From Cunninghamia lanceolata (Eukaryota; Streptophyta; Pinopsida; Cupressales; Cupressaceae): a stretch of 64,000 bases of DNA. The notes under the pieces were generated by a model, which did no database searches, was not told the origin of the DNA, and was given only the letters and a program-made list of their open reading frames with translations. Within the stretch, counting starts at the first letter, position 1. Every line of letters starts with the position of its first letter. The stretch is from contig BSBN01001807.1 of assembly GCA_027924645.1 (NCBI GenBank), positions 11,550,001-11,614,000 on the forward strand, given 5' to 3'. Below, in pieces: positions 34,749 through 47,406 of this stretch. The translations under genes and the position numbers were made by a program.

Positions 34749-37700
34749 ATGTTGTCATACAAGAAGGATAGTCCAAAGTTTGATGGAACCAACTTCACTC
34801 TCTGGAAAGGTCGCATGAAATGTCACTTGGAGTGTATGGGAAAAGCATACTTGGCCATGGTCTCAAAACCATATGTACCTCCACAGGGTGGTCCGACAAC
34901 TCTGAATGAAATCACAGATGCTGAAAACAATCTGCAGACCAAGGAAACTCTTCTAAGCGAATTGAATGACTCAGATCTTTCAAAAGTTATCGACCTACCA
35001 ACTGCATATGAGATCGTGAATAAACTGGAACTTCTATATGAAGGAGATGAGTTTGTCAAAGGTGCAAGGTTGCAAAGTCTGAAAGGGAAATTTGAAAGAT
35101 TGAAGATGAGAGAAGATGAAAACATCACTACCTTTATGCCAAGACTGAATGAGTTGATATGTGGAATTAGAAATGCTGGTGGAACTCTGGATGAAAATGA
35201 GATTGTTTGCAAAATTTTCAGATCCCTTCTGGCTGCCTACAAAATCAAGGTTGCTGCCATTGATGAATTCAGAGCCCACACAACTGTCACAAGAGAACAA
35301 TTGGCTGGCAAACTAGCTGCATTTGAAATGACCGAGTTTGGAGATGATCCTCCCAAGACTGAATCTGCTTTCAAAGCCAGTGCCTATGTGAAAGGCAAAC
35401 AGAGATTTGATCCGGGAAGGAAAATGTCATGGTATGATCAAGCAAGAAGAGACATGGAAGAAGAAGAAGCAGAAACAGCTCAACTTGAATCCCTTATTGC
35501 AAAGAGACTGCCAAGAGGATCCGGTAAATATGAAGGAAAACTACCCTTTAAGTGTTTCAACTGCAATAAGATTGGCCATTTTGCTTCAAGATGTCTGGAA
35601 AGATCTGCAAGGTCTAATACTAACAGACAAAGGTTTCAAAAGAACTGCTATTATGTTCATGAAGAAGATGACAATGGAGTAACAGATGATGAATCAGAAC
35701 TAGGAAGCAAATCCGGAAATGAATGGGTGTTTATTGCCATCAAGGAAGAAGATTCAATATCCTTTGAATCTGTCAATCACAAGGTTGTGGAAAGAGCTTT
35801 GGCTGCTCAAGCGGAAGAAAAGGATGATTGGGTTATTGATAGTGGATGCTCTCACCATATGACTGGTGACAAGAATAAGTTCTTAGATTTGGAAAGGTAT
35901 GAAGGAGGAATGGTAAAGTTTGGTGACAATTTTGCTGGCAGAATCAGAGGTAGGGGAACTATTTCCTTTGATGGAAAGAGCAAAACAGGTAATGTACTAT
36001 ATGTTGAAGGATTGAAGCACAATCTTCTCAGTGTTGGTCAGTTAGTGGACAAAGGCTATGATCTCCGGTTCAAGAATGGAAAATGCAGAATCTTTACAAG
36101 CTCAGGAACTGAAATTGCATCTAGTGCTCAAACAAAAGGTAATATCTTTCATCTAGTTGGTTCAAATAAAAGTTGTTTGTTTGTTCAAGTTGATCAGAGT
36201 TGGTTATGGCATAGAAGAATGTGTCATGTAAATTTTGATAACATCATCAAGATAAGCAAGATTCAGGCTGTAAGAGATCTTCCAAATTTGGTGAAACCTA
36301 CAAATAGTTTGTGCAAAGAATGTCAGCTAGGTAAACAGAGCAGAGTCTCTTTCAAAAGCAAAGATCAGTCCTCTACCGGATTGTTAGAATTAGTACATAC
36401 TGATCTCTGTGGTCCAACAAGAATCAAGAGTCTACAAGGTGATAGATATTTCATGTTGCTAATTGATGACCATTCCCTAATGATGTGGGTTACCTTCCTA
36501 AATGAGAAATCAGAAGCCCTTGAGAAGTTCAAAATCTTCAAAGCTATGGTAGAGAATCAAACCAGATTGAAACTAAAGTGTCTAAGGTCTGATAGAGGTG
36601 GTGAATTTACATCTGGTGAGATCATTGACTTTTGTGAGAAGTAGGGTATAAAGAGATAGTTATTTGCTCCTAGGACTCCACAGCAGAATGGAGTAGTTGA
36701 GAGAAAGAACCGGACCATCCAGGAAGCTGCTAGGACAATGATGTTGGAAGCAAATGTTCCTCAGATGTTTTGGAAAGAAGCTATCAGCACTGCAGTCTAC
36801 ACTCTCAATCGAGTTCAAATCAGAAACAATACCGTTAAGACCCCCTATGAACTTTGGTTTGGCATCACTCCAACTATGAGATATTTCAGAGTATTTGGTA
36901 GCAAGTGTTATATTAAAAGAGATGAAGATCTAGGAAAGTTTGATGCTAGAAGTGATGAAGGAATTTTCTTGGGTTACTCCACTTAAAGCAAAGCATACCG
37001 GTGTTACAATAAGAGACTGAGGAAGATGATAGAAAGTACTAATGTGAAAGTTGATGAAGGAATTGAGAAGCCCCCAAGGTTCTATGAATGTGATGAAGAT
37101 GATTAGAATGATCCTCCGGTGCAAGGAGCTACTTCCTCCTCAGAAATTCAGATCCAGACTGATCCGGTAAATCAGGAAGAAGAAGTTTGTCTGAATGAGC
37201 CTAATCAAGAATTAGTAGTGCAAGAAACTCCAAAAGTACTAAGGTATGTAACTCTAAATCATTCTGAAGTTCAGATCATAGGTGACAAAAGTAAAGGGGT
37301 ACAAACAAGAAGAAGAATTGCTCAAGATTCAAATGAATATTGTCTGATTTCAAAGATTGAACCTAAGACAGTAAATGAAGCTTGCAATGATGAAAACTAG
37401 ACCAAAGCAATGGAGGAAGAATTGATGCAAATTGAGAAAAATCATACTTAGGATCTTGTTCCCAGACCTAGAGACAGGAATATGATTGGAACCAAATGGG
37501 TCTTCCAGAACAAACTGAATGAAGCTGGTGAAGTAATCAGAAACAAAGCTAGATTGGTCTGCAAAGGCTACTCTCAAATAGAAGGAATTGATTTTGAAGA
37601 GACCTTTGCTCCTGTGGCAAGAATTGAAGCAGTCAGATTATTTCTTGCATTTGCTGCCTTCAAAGACTACAAGGTATATCAGATGGATGTCAAGTCTGCC

Positions 37701-38894
37701 TTCCTAAATGGTGATCTGGAAGAAGAAGTTTACATTGAACAACCGGATGGATTTCAATTGTCTGATAATGATGATATGGTCTGCAAGTTGAAGAAAGCAT
37801 TGTATGGATTGAAGCAAGCCCCAAGAGCATGGTATGAAAGGTTGGATAAGCATTTTGTGTAGATTGGATTCAACAAAGGTACTGCTGACAGTAACTTATA
37901 TTTCAAAATTGATCATGAAAATATTTTGATTGTTGAAGTGTTTGTGGATGATATCATTTTTGGAGGAAGAGATAGTATGTGCAAAACTTTTGCAAATCAG
38001 ATGAAAAGTGAGTTTGAAATGTCTATGCTTGGTGAAATGAATTTCTTCTTGGGTCTGCAAATTACTCAAACAAAGAAAGGGATCTTCATTTCTCAGACCA
38101 AATATGTGAAAGAATTGTTGAGGAAATTCAGTATGGAAGATTCAAAGCCAATGAACACTCCATTGGCAACCGGATGTAAGTTGAGCAAAGATGATGACTC
38201 TCCAAAGGAAGATCAGACAAACTATAGATCAATTATTGGTGGATTGTTGTATCTCACTCAGACTAGACCAGATATAATGCAGGTTGTTGGTCTTGTGGCA
38301 AGATTCCAAGCTGATCCTAGAGAATCTCATGTTATGGCAATCAAAAGAATTTTTAGGTACTTGAAAGGAACAGTTGAGTATGGCCTATGGTACCCTAGAG
38401 ATCCGAATTTCTCTTTTCATGCTTACATAGATGTAGATTGGGCAGGAGATGTGGATGACCGGAAGAGCACTAGTGGTGGAGCATTCTTTTTGGGGAAGAG
38501 ATTGGTTTCTTGGCTAAGCAAGAAACAAGATGCAATATCTCTGTCTACAACTGAAGCAGAGTACATTGCTGCAGCAAGTAGTTGCACTCAAATCTTATGG
38601 ATGAAGCAGATGCTAAGAGACATTAAAGTTGAATATGAGGAGCCTATCACAATTTTCTGTGATAATTCAAGTGCAATTAATCTTTCTAAGAATCCAGTAT
38701 TGCATTCTAAGACTAAGCACATATCTATCAAGTTTCACTTTTTGAGAGAACAAGTGAACAAGGAAGAAGTCATATTGGAGTATGTTCCCTCCAAGGATCA
38801 AATTGTAGATATCTTTACTAAACCTCTTCCCAAGGACTCTTTCGAATATCTCCAGGAGAAGTTAGGGGTCATGGCCCCTCTGGTGATGCATTAA
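34749..38894 (+). pseudogene. Copia Gag-Pol polyprotein, copy 1, seven in-frame stops
   Basis: One frame of 1,382 codons runs from ATG 34749 to the stop at 38892-38894 without any frameshift. Gag (UBN2 type, FERLKMREDENITTFMPRLN) is followed by a zinc knuckle (CFNCNKIGHFASRC, about 35552-35593). Protease has DSG at about 35838 and the GAG-pre-integrase region has WLWHRRMCHVNF. Integrase residues are in HTDLCGP, LRSDRGGEF and NGVVERKN. RT has [34 protein letters not shown] and [10 protein letters not shown]. RNase H has DVDWAGD and STTEAEYIAAA, and the end is DIFTKPLPKDSF. Seven nonsense codons interrupt it at 36642, 36657, 36984, 37104, 37398, 37449 and 37860; compared with copy 2 each is a single C-to-T or G-to-A change. 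Confidence 0.95.
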
Positions 38895-39207
38895 GATGCA
38901 CTGTTGTGCATCAGTTCGGTGGATATCACAGACATATCTTGTGATCCAGATTGATGTAGTAGAGCTGCTTCTAAGGGGGAGTAGCTAGTATGATTCTGAT
39001 GTGTTAGAATTGCAAGTATGAGCCCTTTGCCATTAATGTCAAAGGGGGAGAGAAGACATGTGAAAAACAAGTAGCTGATGATCAAAGGGGGAGCAGTAAA
39101 GGGGGAGAAGACATGTTGCTGATAGGGGGAGCTGTGACAGAAAGGAGAAGTTCTTGTCTTAATGGTTTTTCACATCATATGTTGCCATCAATGACAAAGG
39201 GGGAGAT
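38895..39207 (+). other. 3' untranslated region with repeated polypurine tracts (copy 1)
   Basis: Six AAGGGGGAG-like tracts occur between the stop codon and LTR2, near 38973, 39045, 39087, 39100, 39124 and 39196. The last one borders LTR2 and is the expected priming site for plus-strand synthesis. Copy 2 has the same series. Confidence 0.85.
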
Positions 39208-40440
39208 TGTTGCAAGTATGAGGTGAACAAGTGTTGTCATTGATGTCAACATACTCATATTGCATTGACAAGAAGGATTGGATGAGCTGTGTGCTGAGGA
39301 TATTGAGAAAATTAGCCTCAGTCAGGAACAGTGAAGAACAGTGATGAGAAAAAGGCAAATGTACTGTATAGGTTGAGAACAAGAGGATACGGATTAAAGG
39401 GTTTGTAGATATGAGTCTTGAAATTCTCCAGTTAAGATTTCAAAGGTCTGCATGAAGATCTGTAGAAGTTGTGGCTGTCTGTGTGGAACTGGTTCCGGCA
39501 AGTGTTTAGAGGTGACAGAGGATCACAGAAAGGTCCGGTGAGGTCTGGAATTGTATCATCCTAATCTGTGGATTAGAAGGAGTGTTTGGGATGTCCTTGC
39601 GATGTGTCATCTCAAGTTGTGTATGATTTTGAGGTCCGAAAGTACCTTTTGCATTGTGACAATAGCGACAGACTATGTTCTTGAAGTACCGGATGATGAA
39701 GAGAAGAATTTCGGTAAGCTGATGAAGTGCAGATGTTTTTGATGATTTAGGGAAGGTTATGATGATCATTGGATCATATCTAGTTCATGTTGGTGGTCCG
39801 CATTGAAGTTAGAGTTGGATTTGATGTTATGGCTACCAGTTGTTGGTGTTCTTCCTGTAACAGGCCGAACGGATGTTCTACACGCCTTGCGAATGTTATT
39901 GTGATTGTTCCTAAGTCGATGTCTTGTATAAATAAGTGTTTGAGAATTCATTTTGTAGTGTGGATTGTGCGGATGAGTGTGGCATAGTGAAGAGAAGTGC
40001 GAAAGGCAGAGCAAGGGTTTTTGGGCTTAAATGGAACTGATCCAGACATGGTAGAGATGTCATTCTGCAGTTCAAGATTGTGATTCTTATCACTTTGTAG
40101 ATAGTGTGTCTCCTTGTAGGCAGTGTGCCTCTTTGTGAGCAGTGTGCTCGGGCAGTGAGCCCTAATTGGCATGTGCCATTAATTTTTCTTATTCTTCTAA
40201 CAGAGAATAATCCTTGGGTTAATTACCCCGTGGTTTTTCCCTTAACCGGGTTTTCCACGTCAAAATCTTAGTGTTCAATGTGTTGATGTTTATCTGCTCT
40301 TGTGTTTATGCATTATGCTTTCATGGATGGTTAATCGATATGCTGTTAACTAACAAAGAAGAATCAAGTGTTTGAAGTAAGAGCATGTTTTTATACAACT
40401 GATTCACCCCCCCTCTTAGTTGTATGCCCTAGATTCAACA
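39208..40440 (+). repeat. LTR2, shared by both copies
   Basis: It is preceded by the polypurine tract of copy 1 and followed by the primer site of copy 2, so it serves both. The TATA-like box is at 39927-39934. No target duplication surrounds it. Confidence 0.95.
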
Positions 40441-40442
40441 AT

Positions 40443-40454
40443 TGGTATCAGAGC
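40443..40454 (+). other. Primer-binding site, initiator tRNA-Met (copy 2)
   Basis: TGGTATCAGAGC is exact, two bases after LTR2. Confidence 0.95.
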
Positions 40455-40497
40455 CAAGTTCCTCTGAAAGGAGCTTAACCACTTGAGGAGATCCAGG

Positions 40498-43400
40498 ATG
40501 TCATCATACAAGAAGGATAGTCCGAAGTTCGATGGAACCAACTTCACTCTCTAGAACGGTCGCATGAAATGTCACTTGGAGTGTATGGGAAAAGCATACT
40601 TGGCCATGGTCTCAAAACCATATGTACCTCCACAGGGTGGTCCGACAACTCTGAATGAAATCACAGATGGTGAAAACAATTTGCAGACCAAGGAAGCTCT
40701 TCGAAGCGCATTGAATGACTCAGATCTCTCAAATGTTATCAACCTACCAACTGCATATGAGATCTTGACTAAACTGGAACTTCTGTATGAAGGAGATGAG
40801 TTTGTCAAAGGTGCAAGGTTGCAAAGTCTAAAAGGGAAATTTGAAAGATTGAAGATGAGAGAAGATGAAAACATCACTACCTTTATGCCAAGAGTGAATG
40901 AGCTGATATGTGGAATTAGAAATGCTGGTGGAACTCTGGATGAAAATAAGATTGTTTGCAAAATTCTCAGATCCCTCCTGGCTGCCTACAAAATCAAGGT
41001 TGCTGTCATTGATGAATTCAGAGCCCACACAACTGTCACAAGAGAACAATTGGCTGGCAAACTAGTTGCATTTGAAATGACCGAGTTTGGAGATGATCCT
41101 CCCAAGACTGAATCTGCTTTCAAAGCCAGTGCCTATGTGAAAGGCAAATAGAGATTTGATCCGGGAAGGAAAATGTCATGGTATGATCAAGCAAAAAGAG
41201 ACATGGAAGAAGAAGAAGCAGAAACAGCTCAACTTGAATCCCTTATTGCAAAGAGACTGCCAAGAGGATCTCGTAAGTATGAAGGAAAACTACCCTTTAA
41301 GTGTTTCAACTGCAATAAGATTGGCCATTTTGCTTCAAGATGTCTGGAAAGAACTGCAAGGTCTAATACTAACAGACAAAGGTTTCAAAAGAACTGCTAT
41401 TATGTTCATGAAGAAGATGACAATGAAGGAGTAACAGATGATGAATCAGAACTAGGAAGCAAATCCGGAAATGAATGGGTGTTTATTGCCATCAAGGAAG
41501 AAGATTCAATATCCTCTGAATCTGTCAATCACAAGCTTGTTGAAAGAGCTTTGGCTGCTCAAGTGGAAGAAAAGGATGATTGGGTTATTGACAGTGGATG
41601 CTCTCACCATATGACTGGTGACAAGAATAAGTTCTTAGATTTGGAAAGGTATGAAGGAGGAATGGTAAAGTTTGGTGACAATTTTGCTGGCAGAATCAGA
41701 GGTAGGGGAACTATTTCCTTTGATGGAAAGAGCAAAACAGGTAATGTACTATATGTTGAAGGATTGAAGCACAATCTTCTCAGTGTTGGTCAGTTAGTGG
41801 ACAAAGGCTATGATCTCCAGTTCAAGAATGGAAAATGCAGAATCTTTACAAGCTCAGGAACTGAAATTGCATCCGGTGCTCAAACAAAAGGTAATATCTT
41901 TCATCTAGTTGGTTCAAATAAAAGTTGTATGTTTGTTCAAGTTGATCAAAGTTGGTTATGGCATAGAAGAATGTGTCATGTAAATTTTGATAACATCATC
42001 AAGATAAGCAAGATTCAGGCTGTAAGAGATCTTACAAATTTGGTGAAACCTACAAATAGTTTGTGCAAAGAATGTCAGCTAGGTAAACAGAGCAGAGTCT
42101 CTTTCAAAAGCAAAGATCAGTCCTCTACTGGATTGTTAGAATTAGTACATACTGATCTCTGTGGTCGGACAAGAATCAAGAGTCTGCAAGGTGATAGATA
42201 TTTCATGTTGCTAATTGATGACTATTCCCGGATGATGTGGGTTACCTTCCTAAAAGAGAAATTAGAAGCCCTTGAGAAGTTCAAAATCTTCAAAGCTATG
42301 GTAGAGAATCAAACCGGATTGAAACTAAAGTGTCTAAGGTCTGATAGAGGTGGTGAATTTACATCTGGTGAGTTCATTGACTTTTGTGAGAAGCAGGGTA
42401 TAAAGAGACAGTTGTCTGCTCCTAGGACTCCACAGCAGAATGGAGTAGTTGAGAGAAAGAACCGGACCATCCAGGAAGCTGCCAAGACAATGATGTTGGA
42501 AGCAAATGTTCCTCAGATGTTTTGGAAAGAAGCTATCAGCACTGCAGTCTACACTCTCAATCGAGTTCAAATCAGAAACAATACCGGTAAGACCCCCTAT
42601 GAACTTTGGTTTGGCATCATTCCAACTGTGAGATATTTCAGAGTATTTGGTAGCAAGTGTTATATTAAAAGAGATGAAGATCTAGGAAAGTTTGATGCTA
42701 GAAGTGATGAAGGAATTTTCTTGGGTTACTCCACTCAAAGCAAAGCATACCGGTGTTACAATAAGAGACTAAGGAAGATGATAGAAAGTACTAATCTGAA
42801 AGTTGATAAAGGAATTGAGAAGCCCTCAAAGTTCTATGAATGTGATGAAGATGATCAGAATGATCCTCCGGTGCAAGAAGCTCCTTCCTCCTCTGAAATT
42901 CAGATCCAGACTGATCCGATAAATCAGGAAGAAGAAGTTTGTCTGAATGAGCTTGATCAAGAATTAGTAGTGCAAGAAACTCCCAAAGTACCAAGGTATG
43001 TAACTTTAAATCATTTTGAAGTTCAGATCATAGGTGACAAAAGTAAAGGGGTACAAACAAGAAGAAGAATTGCTCAAGATTCAAATGAATATTGTCTGAT
43101 TTCAAAGATTAAACCTAAGACAGTAAATGAAGCTTGCAATGATGAAAATTGGACCAAAGCAATGGAGGAAGAATTGATGCAAATTGAGAAAAATCGTACT
43201 TGGGATCTTGTTTCCAGACCTAGAGACAGGAATGTGATTGGAACCAAATGGTCTTCCGGAACAAACTAAATGAAGCTGGTGAAGTAATCAGAAACAAAGC
43301 TAGATTGGTCTACAAAGGCTACTCTCAAATAGAAGGAATTGATTTTGAAGAGACCTTTGCTCCTGTGGCAAGAATTGAAGCAGTCAGATTATTTCTTGCA

Positions 43401-44645
43401 TTTGCTGCCTTCAAAGACTTCAAGGTATATCAGATGGATGTCAAGTTTGCCTTCCTAAATGGTGATCTGGAAGAAGAAGTTTACATTGAACAACCGGATG
43501 GATTTCAATTGTCTGATAATGATGATATGGTCTGCAAGTTGAAGAAAGCATTGTATGGATTGAAGCAAGCCCCAAGAGCATGGTATGAAAGGTTGGATAA
43601 GCTTCTTGTGCAGATTGGATTCAACAAAGGTACTGCTGACAGTAACTTATATTTCAAAATTGATCATGAAAACATTTTGATTGTTGAAGTGTTTGTGGAT
43701 GATATCATTTTTGGAGGAAGAGATAGTATGTGCAAAACTTTTGCAAATCAGATGAAAAGTGAGTTTGAAATGTCTATGCTTGGTGAAATGAATTTCTTCT
43801 TGGGTCTACAAATTACTCAAACAAAGAAAGGGATCTTCATTTCTCAGACCAAATATGTGAAAGAATTGTTGAGGAAATTCGGTATGGAAGATTCAAAGCC
43901 AATGAACACTCCTATGGCAACCGGATGTAAGTTGAGCAAAGATGATGACTCTCCAAAGGCAGATCAGACAAAGTATAGATTAATGATTGGTGGATTGTTG
44001 TATCTCACTCAGACTAGACCAGATATAATGCACGCTGTTGGTCTTGTGGCAAGATTTCAGGCTGATCCTAGAGAATCTCATGTTATGGCAATCAAAAGAA
44101 TTTTTAGGTACTTGAAAGGAACAGTTGAGTATGGCCTATGGTACCCTAGAGATCCAGATTTCTCTTTTCATGCTTACACAGATGCAGATTGGGTAGGAGA
44201 TGTGGATGACCAAAAGAGCACCAATGGTGGAGCATTCTTTTTGGGGAAGAGATTGGTTTCTTGGCTAAGCAAGAAACAAGATGCAATATCTCTGTCTACA
44301 ACTGAATGAGAATACATTGCTGCAGCAGGTAGTTGCACTCAAATCTTATGGATGAAGTAGATGCTAAGAGACATTAAAGTTGAATATGAGGAGCCTATCA
44401 CAATTTTCTGTGATAATTCAAGTGCAATTAATATTTCTAAGAATCAGGTATTGCATTCTAAGACTAAGCACATATCTATCAAGTTTCACTTTTTGAGAGA
44501 ACAAGTGAACAAGGAAGAAGTCATATTGGAGTATGTTCCCTCCAAGGATCAAATTGTAGATATCTTTACTAAACCTCTTCCCAAGGACTCTTTCGAATAT
44601 CTCCAGGAGAAGTTAGGGGTCATGGCCCCTCTGGTGATGCATTAA
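40498..44645 (+). pseudogene. Copia Gag-Pol polyprotein, copy 2, stops and one frameshift
   Basis: This is the same protein as copy 1, with the same domain order. ATG at 40498 opens gag; a TAG at 40552-40554 (codon 19, Trp in copy 1) and another at 41149-41151 (Gln in copy 1) interrupt it. The frame from 41173 to 43269 carries the zinc knuckle, protease (DSG at about 41590), GAG-pre-integrase and integrase core intact. A one-base loss near 43249 (GGG to GG) shifts the frame before RT; RT and RNase H are readable from 43248 to 44309, including [14 protein letters not shown] at 44307-44309 and a TAG at 44358-44360 break RNase H. The stop set shares no site with copy 1, so both copies decayed separately. 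Confidence 0.95.
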
Positions 44646-44958
44646 GATGCACTGTTGTGCATCAGTTCGATGGATATCACAGAAATATCTTGTGATCCAG
44701 ATTGATGTAGTAGAGCTGCTTCTAAGGGGGAGTAGCTAGTATGATTCTGATGTGTTAGAATTGCAAGTATGAGCCCTTTGCCATTAATGTCAAAGGGGGA
44801 GAGAAGACATGTGAAAAACAAGTAGCTGATGATCAAAGGGGGAGCAGTAAAGGGGGAGAAGACATGTTGCTGATAGGGGGAGCTGTGACAGAAAGGTGAA
44901 GTTCTTGTCTTAATGGTTTTTCACATCATATGTTGCCATCAATGACAAAGGGGGAGAT
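44646..44958 (+). other. 3' untranslated region with repeated polypurine tracts (copy 2)
   Basis: It matches 38895-39207 almost base for base, with the same AAGGGGGAG series. The last tract borders LTR3. Confidence 0.85.
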
Positions 44959-46192
44959 TGTTGCAAGTATGAGGTGAACAAGTGTTGTCATTGATGTCAA
45001 CATACTCATATTGCATTGATAAGAAGGATTGAATGAGCTGTGTGCTAAGGATATTGAGAAAATTAGCCTCAGTCAGGAATAGTGAAGAACAGTGATGAGA
45101 AAAAGGCAAATGTACTATATATGTTGAGAACCAGAGGATACAGATTAAAGGGTTTGTAGATATGAGTCTTGAGATTCTCCAGTTAAGATTTCAAAGGTCT
45201 GCATGAAGATCTGTAGAAGTTGTGGCTGTCTGTGTGGAACCGGTTCTGGCAAGTGTTCAGAGGTGCTAGAGGATCACAGAAAGGTCCGGTGAGGTCCGGA
45301 ATTGTATTATCCTAATCTGCGGATTGGAAGGAGTGCTTGGGATGTCCTTGTGATGTGTCATCTCGAGTTGTGTATGATTTTGAGGTTCGGAAGTACCTTT
45401 TGCATTGTGACAGTAGCGACAGACTGTGTTCTTGAAGTACCGGATGATGAAGAGAAGAATTCTGGTAAGCTGATGAAGTGCGGATGTTTTTGATGATTCA
45501 AGGAAGGTTATGATGATCATTGGATCATATCTAGTTCGTGTTGGCAGTCCGCATTGAAGTTAGAGTTGGATTTGATGTTATGGCTACCAGTTGTTGGTGT
45601 TCTTCCTATAGCAGGCTGACCGGATGTTCTACACGCCTTGCGAATGTTATTGTGATTGTTCCTAAGTCGATGTCTTGTATAAATAAGTGTTTGAGAATTC
45701 ATTTTGTAGTGTGGATTGTGCGGATGAGTGTGGCATAGCAAAGAGAAGTGTGAAAGGCAGAGCAAGGGTTTTTTGGCTTAAATGGAACTGATCCAGACAT
45801 GGTAGAGATGTCATTCTCCAGTTCAAGATTGTGATTCTTATCACTTTGTAGACAGTGTGTCTCCTTGTAGGCAGTGTGCCGCTTTGTGAGTAGTGTGCTC
45901 GGGCAGTGAGCCCTAATTGGCATGTGCCATTAATTTTTCTTATTCTTCTAACAGAGAATAATCCTTGGGTTAATCACCCCATGGTTTTTCCCTTAACCGG
46001 CTTTTCCACGTCAAAATCTTGGTGTTCAATGTGTTGATGTTTATCTACTCTTGTGTTTATGCATTATGCTTTCATGGATGGTTAATTGATATGCTGTTAA
46101 CTAACAAAGAAGAATCAAGTGTTTGAAGTAAGAGCAAGTTTTTATACAACTGATTCACCCCCCCCTCTCAGTTGTATGCCCTAGATTCAACA
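44959..46192 (+). repeat. LTR3 of the copia array
   Basis: It has the same ends as LTR1 and LTR2. The TATA-like box is at 45678-45685. It is directly followed by the target duplication TGAGT. Confidence 0.95.
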
Positions 46193-46197
46193 TGAGT
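46193..46197. repeat. Target-site duplication TGAGT, right copy
   Basis: It pairs with 33455-33459 and closes the array. Confidence 0.93.
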
Positions 46198-47385
46198 CAC
46201 GTTTCCAACGAGTCCTTTTTTACAAAATTCTGACTCCATATGATGAAGATATGGTCAAAAGAAAAAAATTGCCTCCTTTAGGGCACAAGAAGTCAAAGGT
46301 CAAGTCTGGCTATTTGCTCCTGACCGCTAGTGATCTGATTAATTCTGTTCACATGTCAGGGTTAATAAGCCATAGTTAGTGTTTGCAGTTAGCTATTTCA
46401 AATCAGCCCCTGGTCGTCCATATGACCAGGGGTGAGGTCAAGGAAAAAATAAAAATGAAATAGAAAGAGGGCATATAAGCCCCCTCTTCCCTTTCCGCGG
46501 TCACGAATGTGACCGGGCACTTGGAGCTCAAGGTTATGAGCTTGAAGAATGTGAAACACCAGTTAAGGTCAAATATTTAAGGCTCATGTTAAATACTGGA
46601 GGCTAAATGACTTAAGGCTAGGCTAGGCTAGGGGTAAAGCCAATAGTAATGGCTAAAGCCGATACCGGGAATTCAGTGAAACCGATCGTGACCAGGGTTT
46701 TGGAGAGATGGCAGGCAATATCCATGGTGGCGAGCAGGTGGATCATAGGAGGTGACCACAGGATGAAGGGAGCATCTAGGGCGGTGGTTAGGTTTTTTTT
46801 TGGAGGAGCGGTGGAGCTTTAAGTGGGTGCTAGTCTATGACAGGGACTTAGGGTTTGGATTGTGATAAGGGCAGTGTTAGGGTGTTGACCTCTGCAGAGA
46901 GGTAGCGATAGGGGATGAGGGTAGGTGGAGGCATGAAATCCAGTCAGCAATGGATAGCACAGAGGATTTTAGCAGAGGCAATGGATTTAGGGTTTTAGAC
47001 AAGTGGAGACAAGTTGAGCATTCGGTGGAGTAATGAATGGCGACAGAGGTCGAGGATAGATCAGAAAGCAATCGGTGGTGAACACAGAAATGAAATCTAC
47101 CCTGCAACCAAAAAAATAGAGAAAAAATGTTAAACTCATCAGGTGCAAACAAACATAGGAAAAACCTTCAAACCAGCAATTGTGACAGAGCATACGATAG
47201 ATCCATACTGTACGGACTGTGAAGTAAAAAAATTCAAAAATTTTGCAATGATCGAAATATGTCGAGTTGTATGTTGTTTTTCATTTGCGAGGCCTCTCAA
47301 ACGCAATGGTGAGGTTCGTTTCAAGCCAGGAGGTCACCTGCAAAAGTGACTTCCAAAAATTGACAAAAAATGTTAGATTTACAAA
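46198..47385 (-). other. 5' leader of the 22-kb element
   Basis: This part of the internal region lies between the array and the 5' LTR's primer site. I see no convincing gene; short frames at 46877-47324 overlap one another and carry no motif. It includes a short self-complementary GGTCACGAATGTGACC near 46499. Confidence 0.5.
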
Positions 47386-47404
47386 GTTCACGTCAGGTTC
47401 ACCA
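47386..47404 (-). other. Candidate primer-binding site of the 22-kb element
   Basis: The minus strand reads TGGTGAACCTGACGTGAAC two bases inside the 5' LTR. It begins TGG as a tRNA 3' end complement should, but I cannot name the tRNA. Confidence 0.5.
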
Positions 47405-47406
47405 AA

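Larger units (their letters stand above)
33460..46192 (+). mobile_element. Tandem copia array: LTR-internal-LTR-internal-LTR
   Basis: Three LTRs of 1,232, 1,233 and 1,234 bp alternate with two internal regions, all on the plus strand. Each internal region has its own primer site, full-length polyprotein frame and polypurine tract. One 5-bp duplication, TGAGT, flanks the whole 12.7 kb. The three LTRs differ pairwise by roughly 4-5% in the first 380 bases that I compared. The array interrupts the 22-kb element's internal region. Confidence 0.95.

Noticed and set aside
34823..35300. Antisense frames of 88-129 codons under the copia gag of copy 1, and their equivalents in copy 2
   Set aside because: They recur in both copies only because the sense gene is conserved; they carry no motif.
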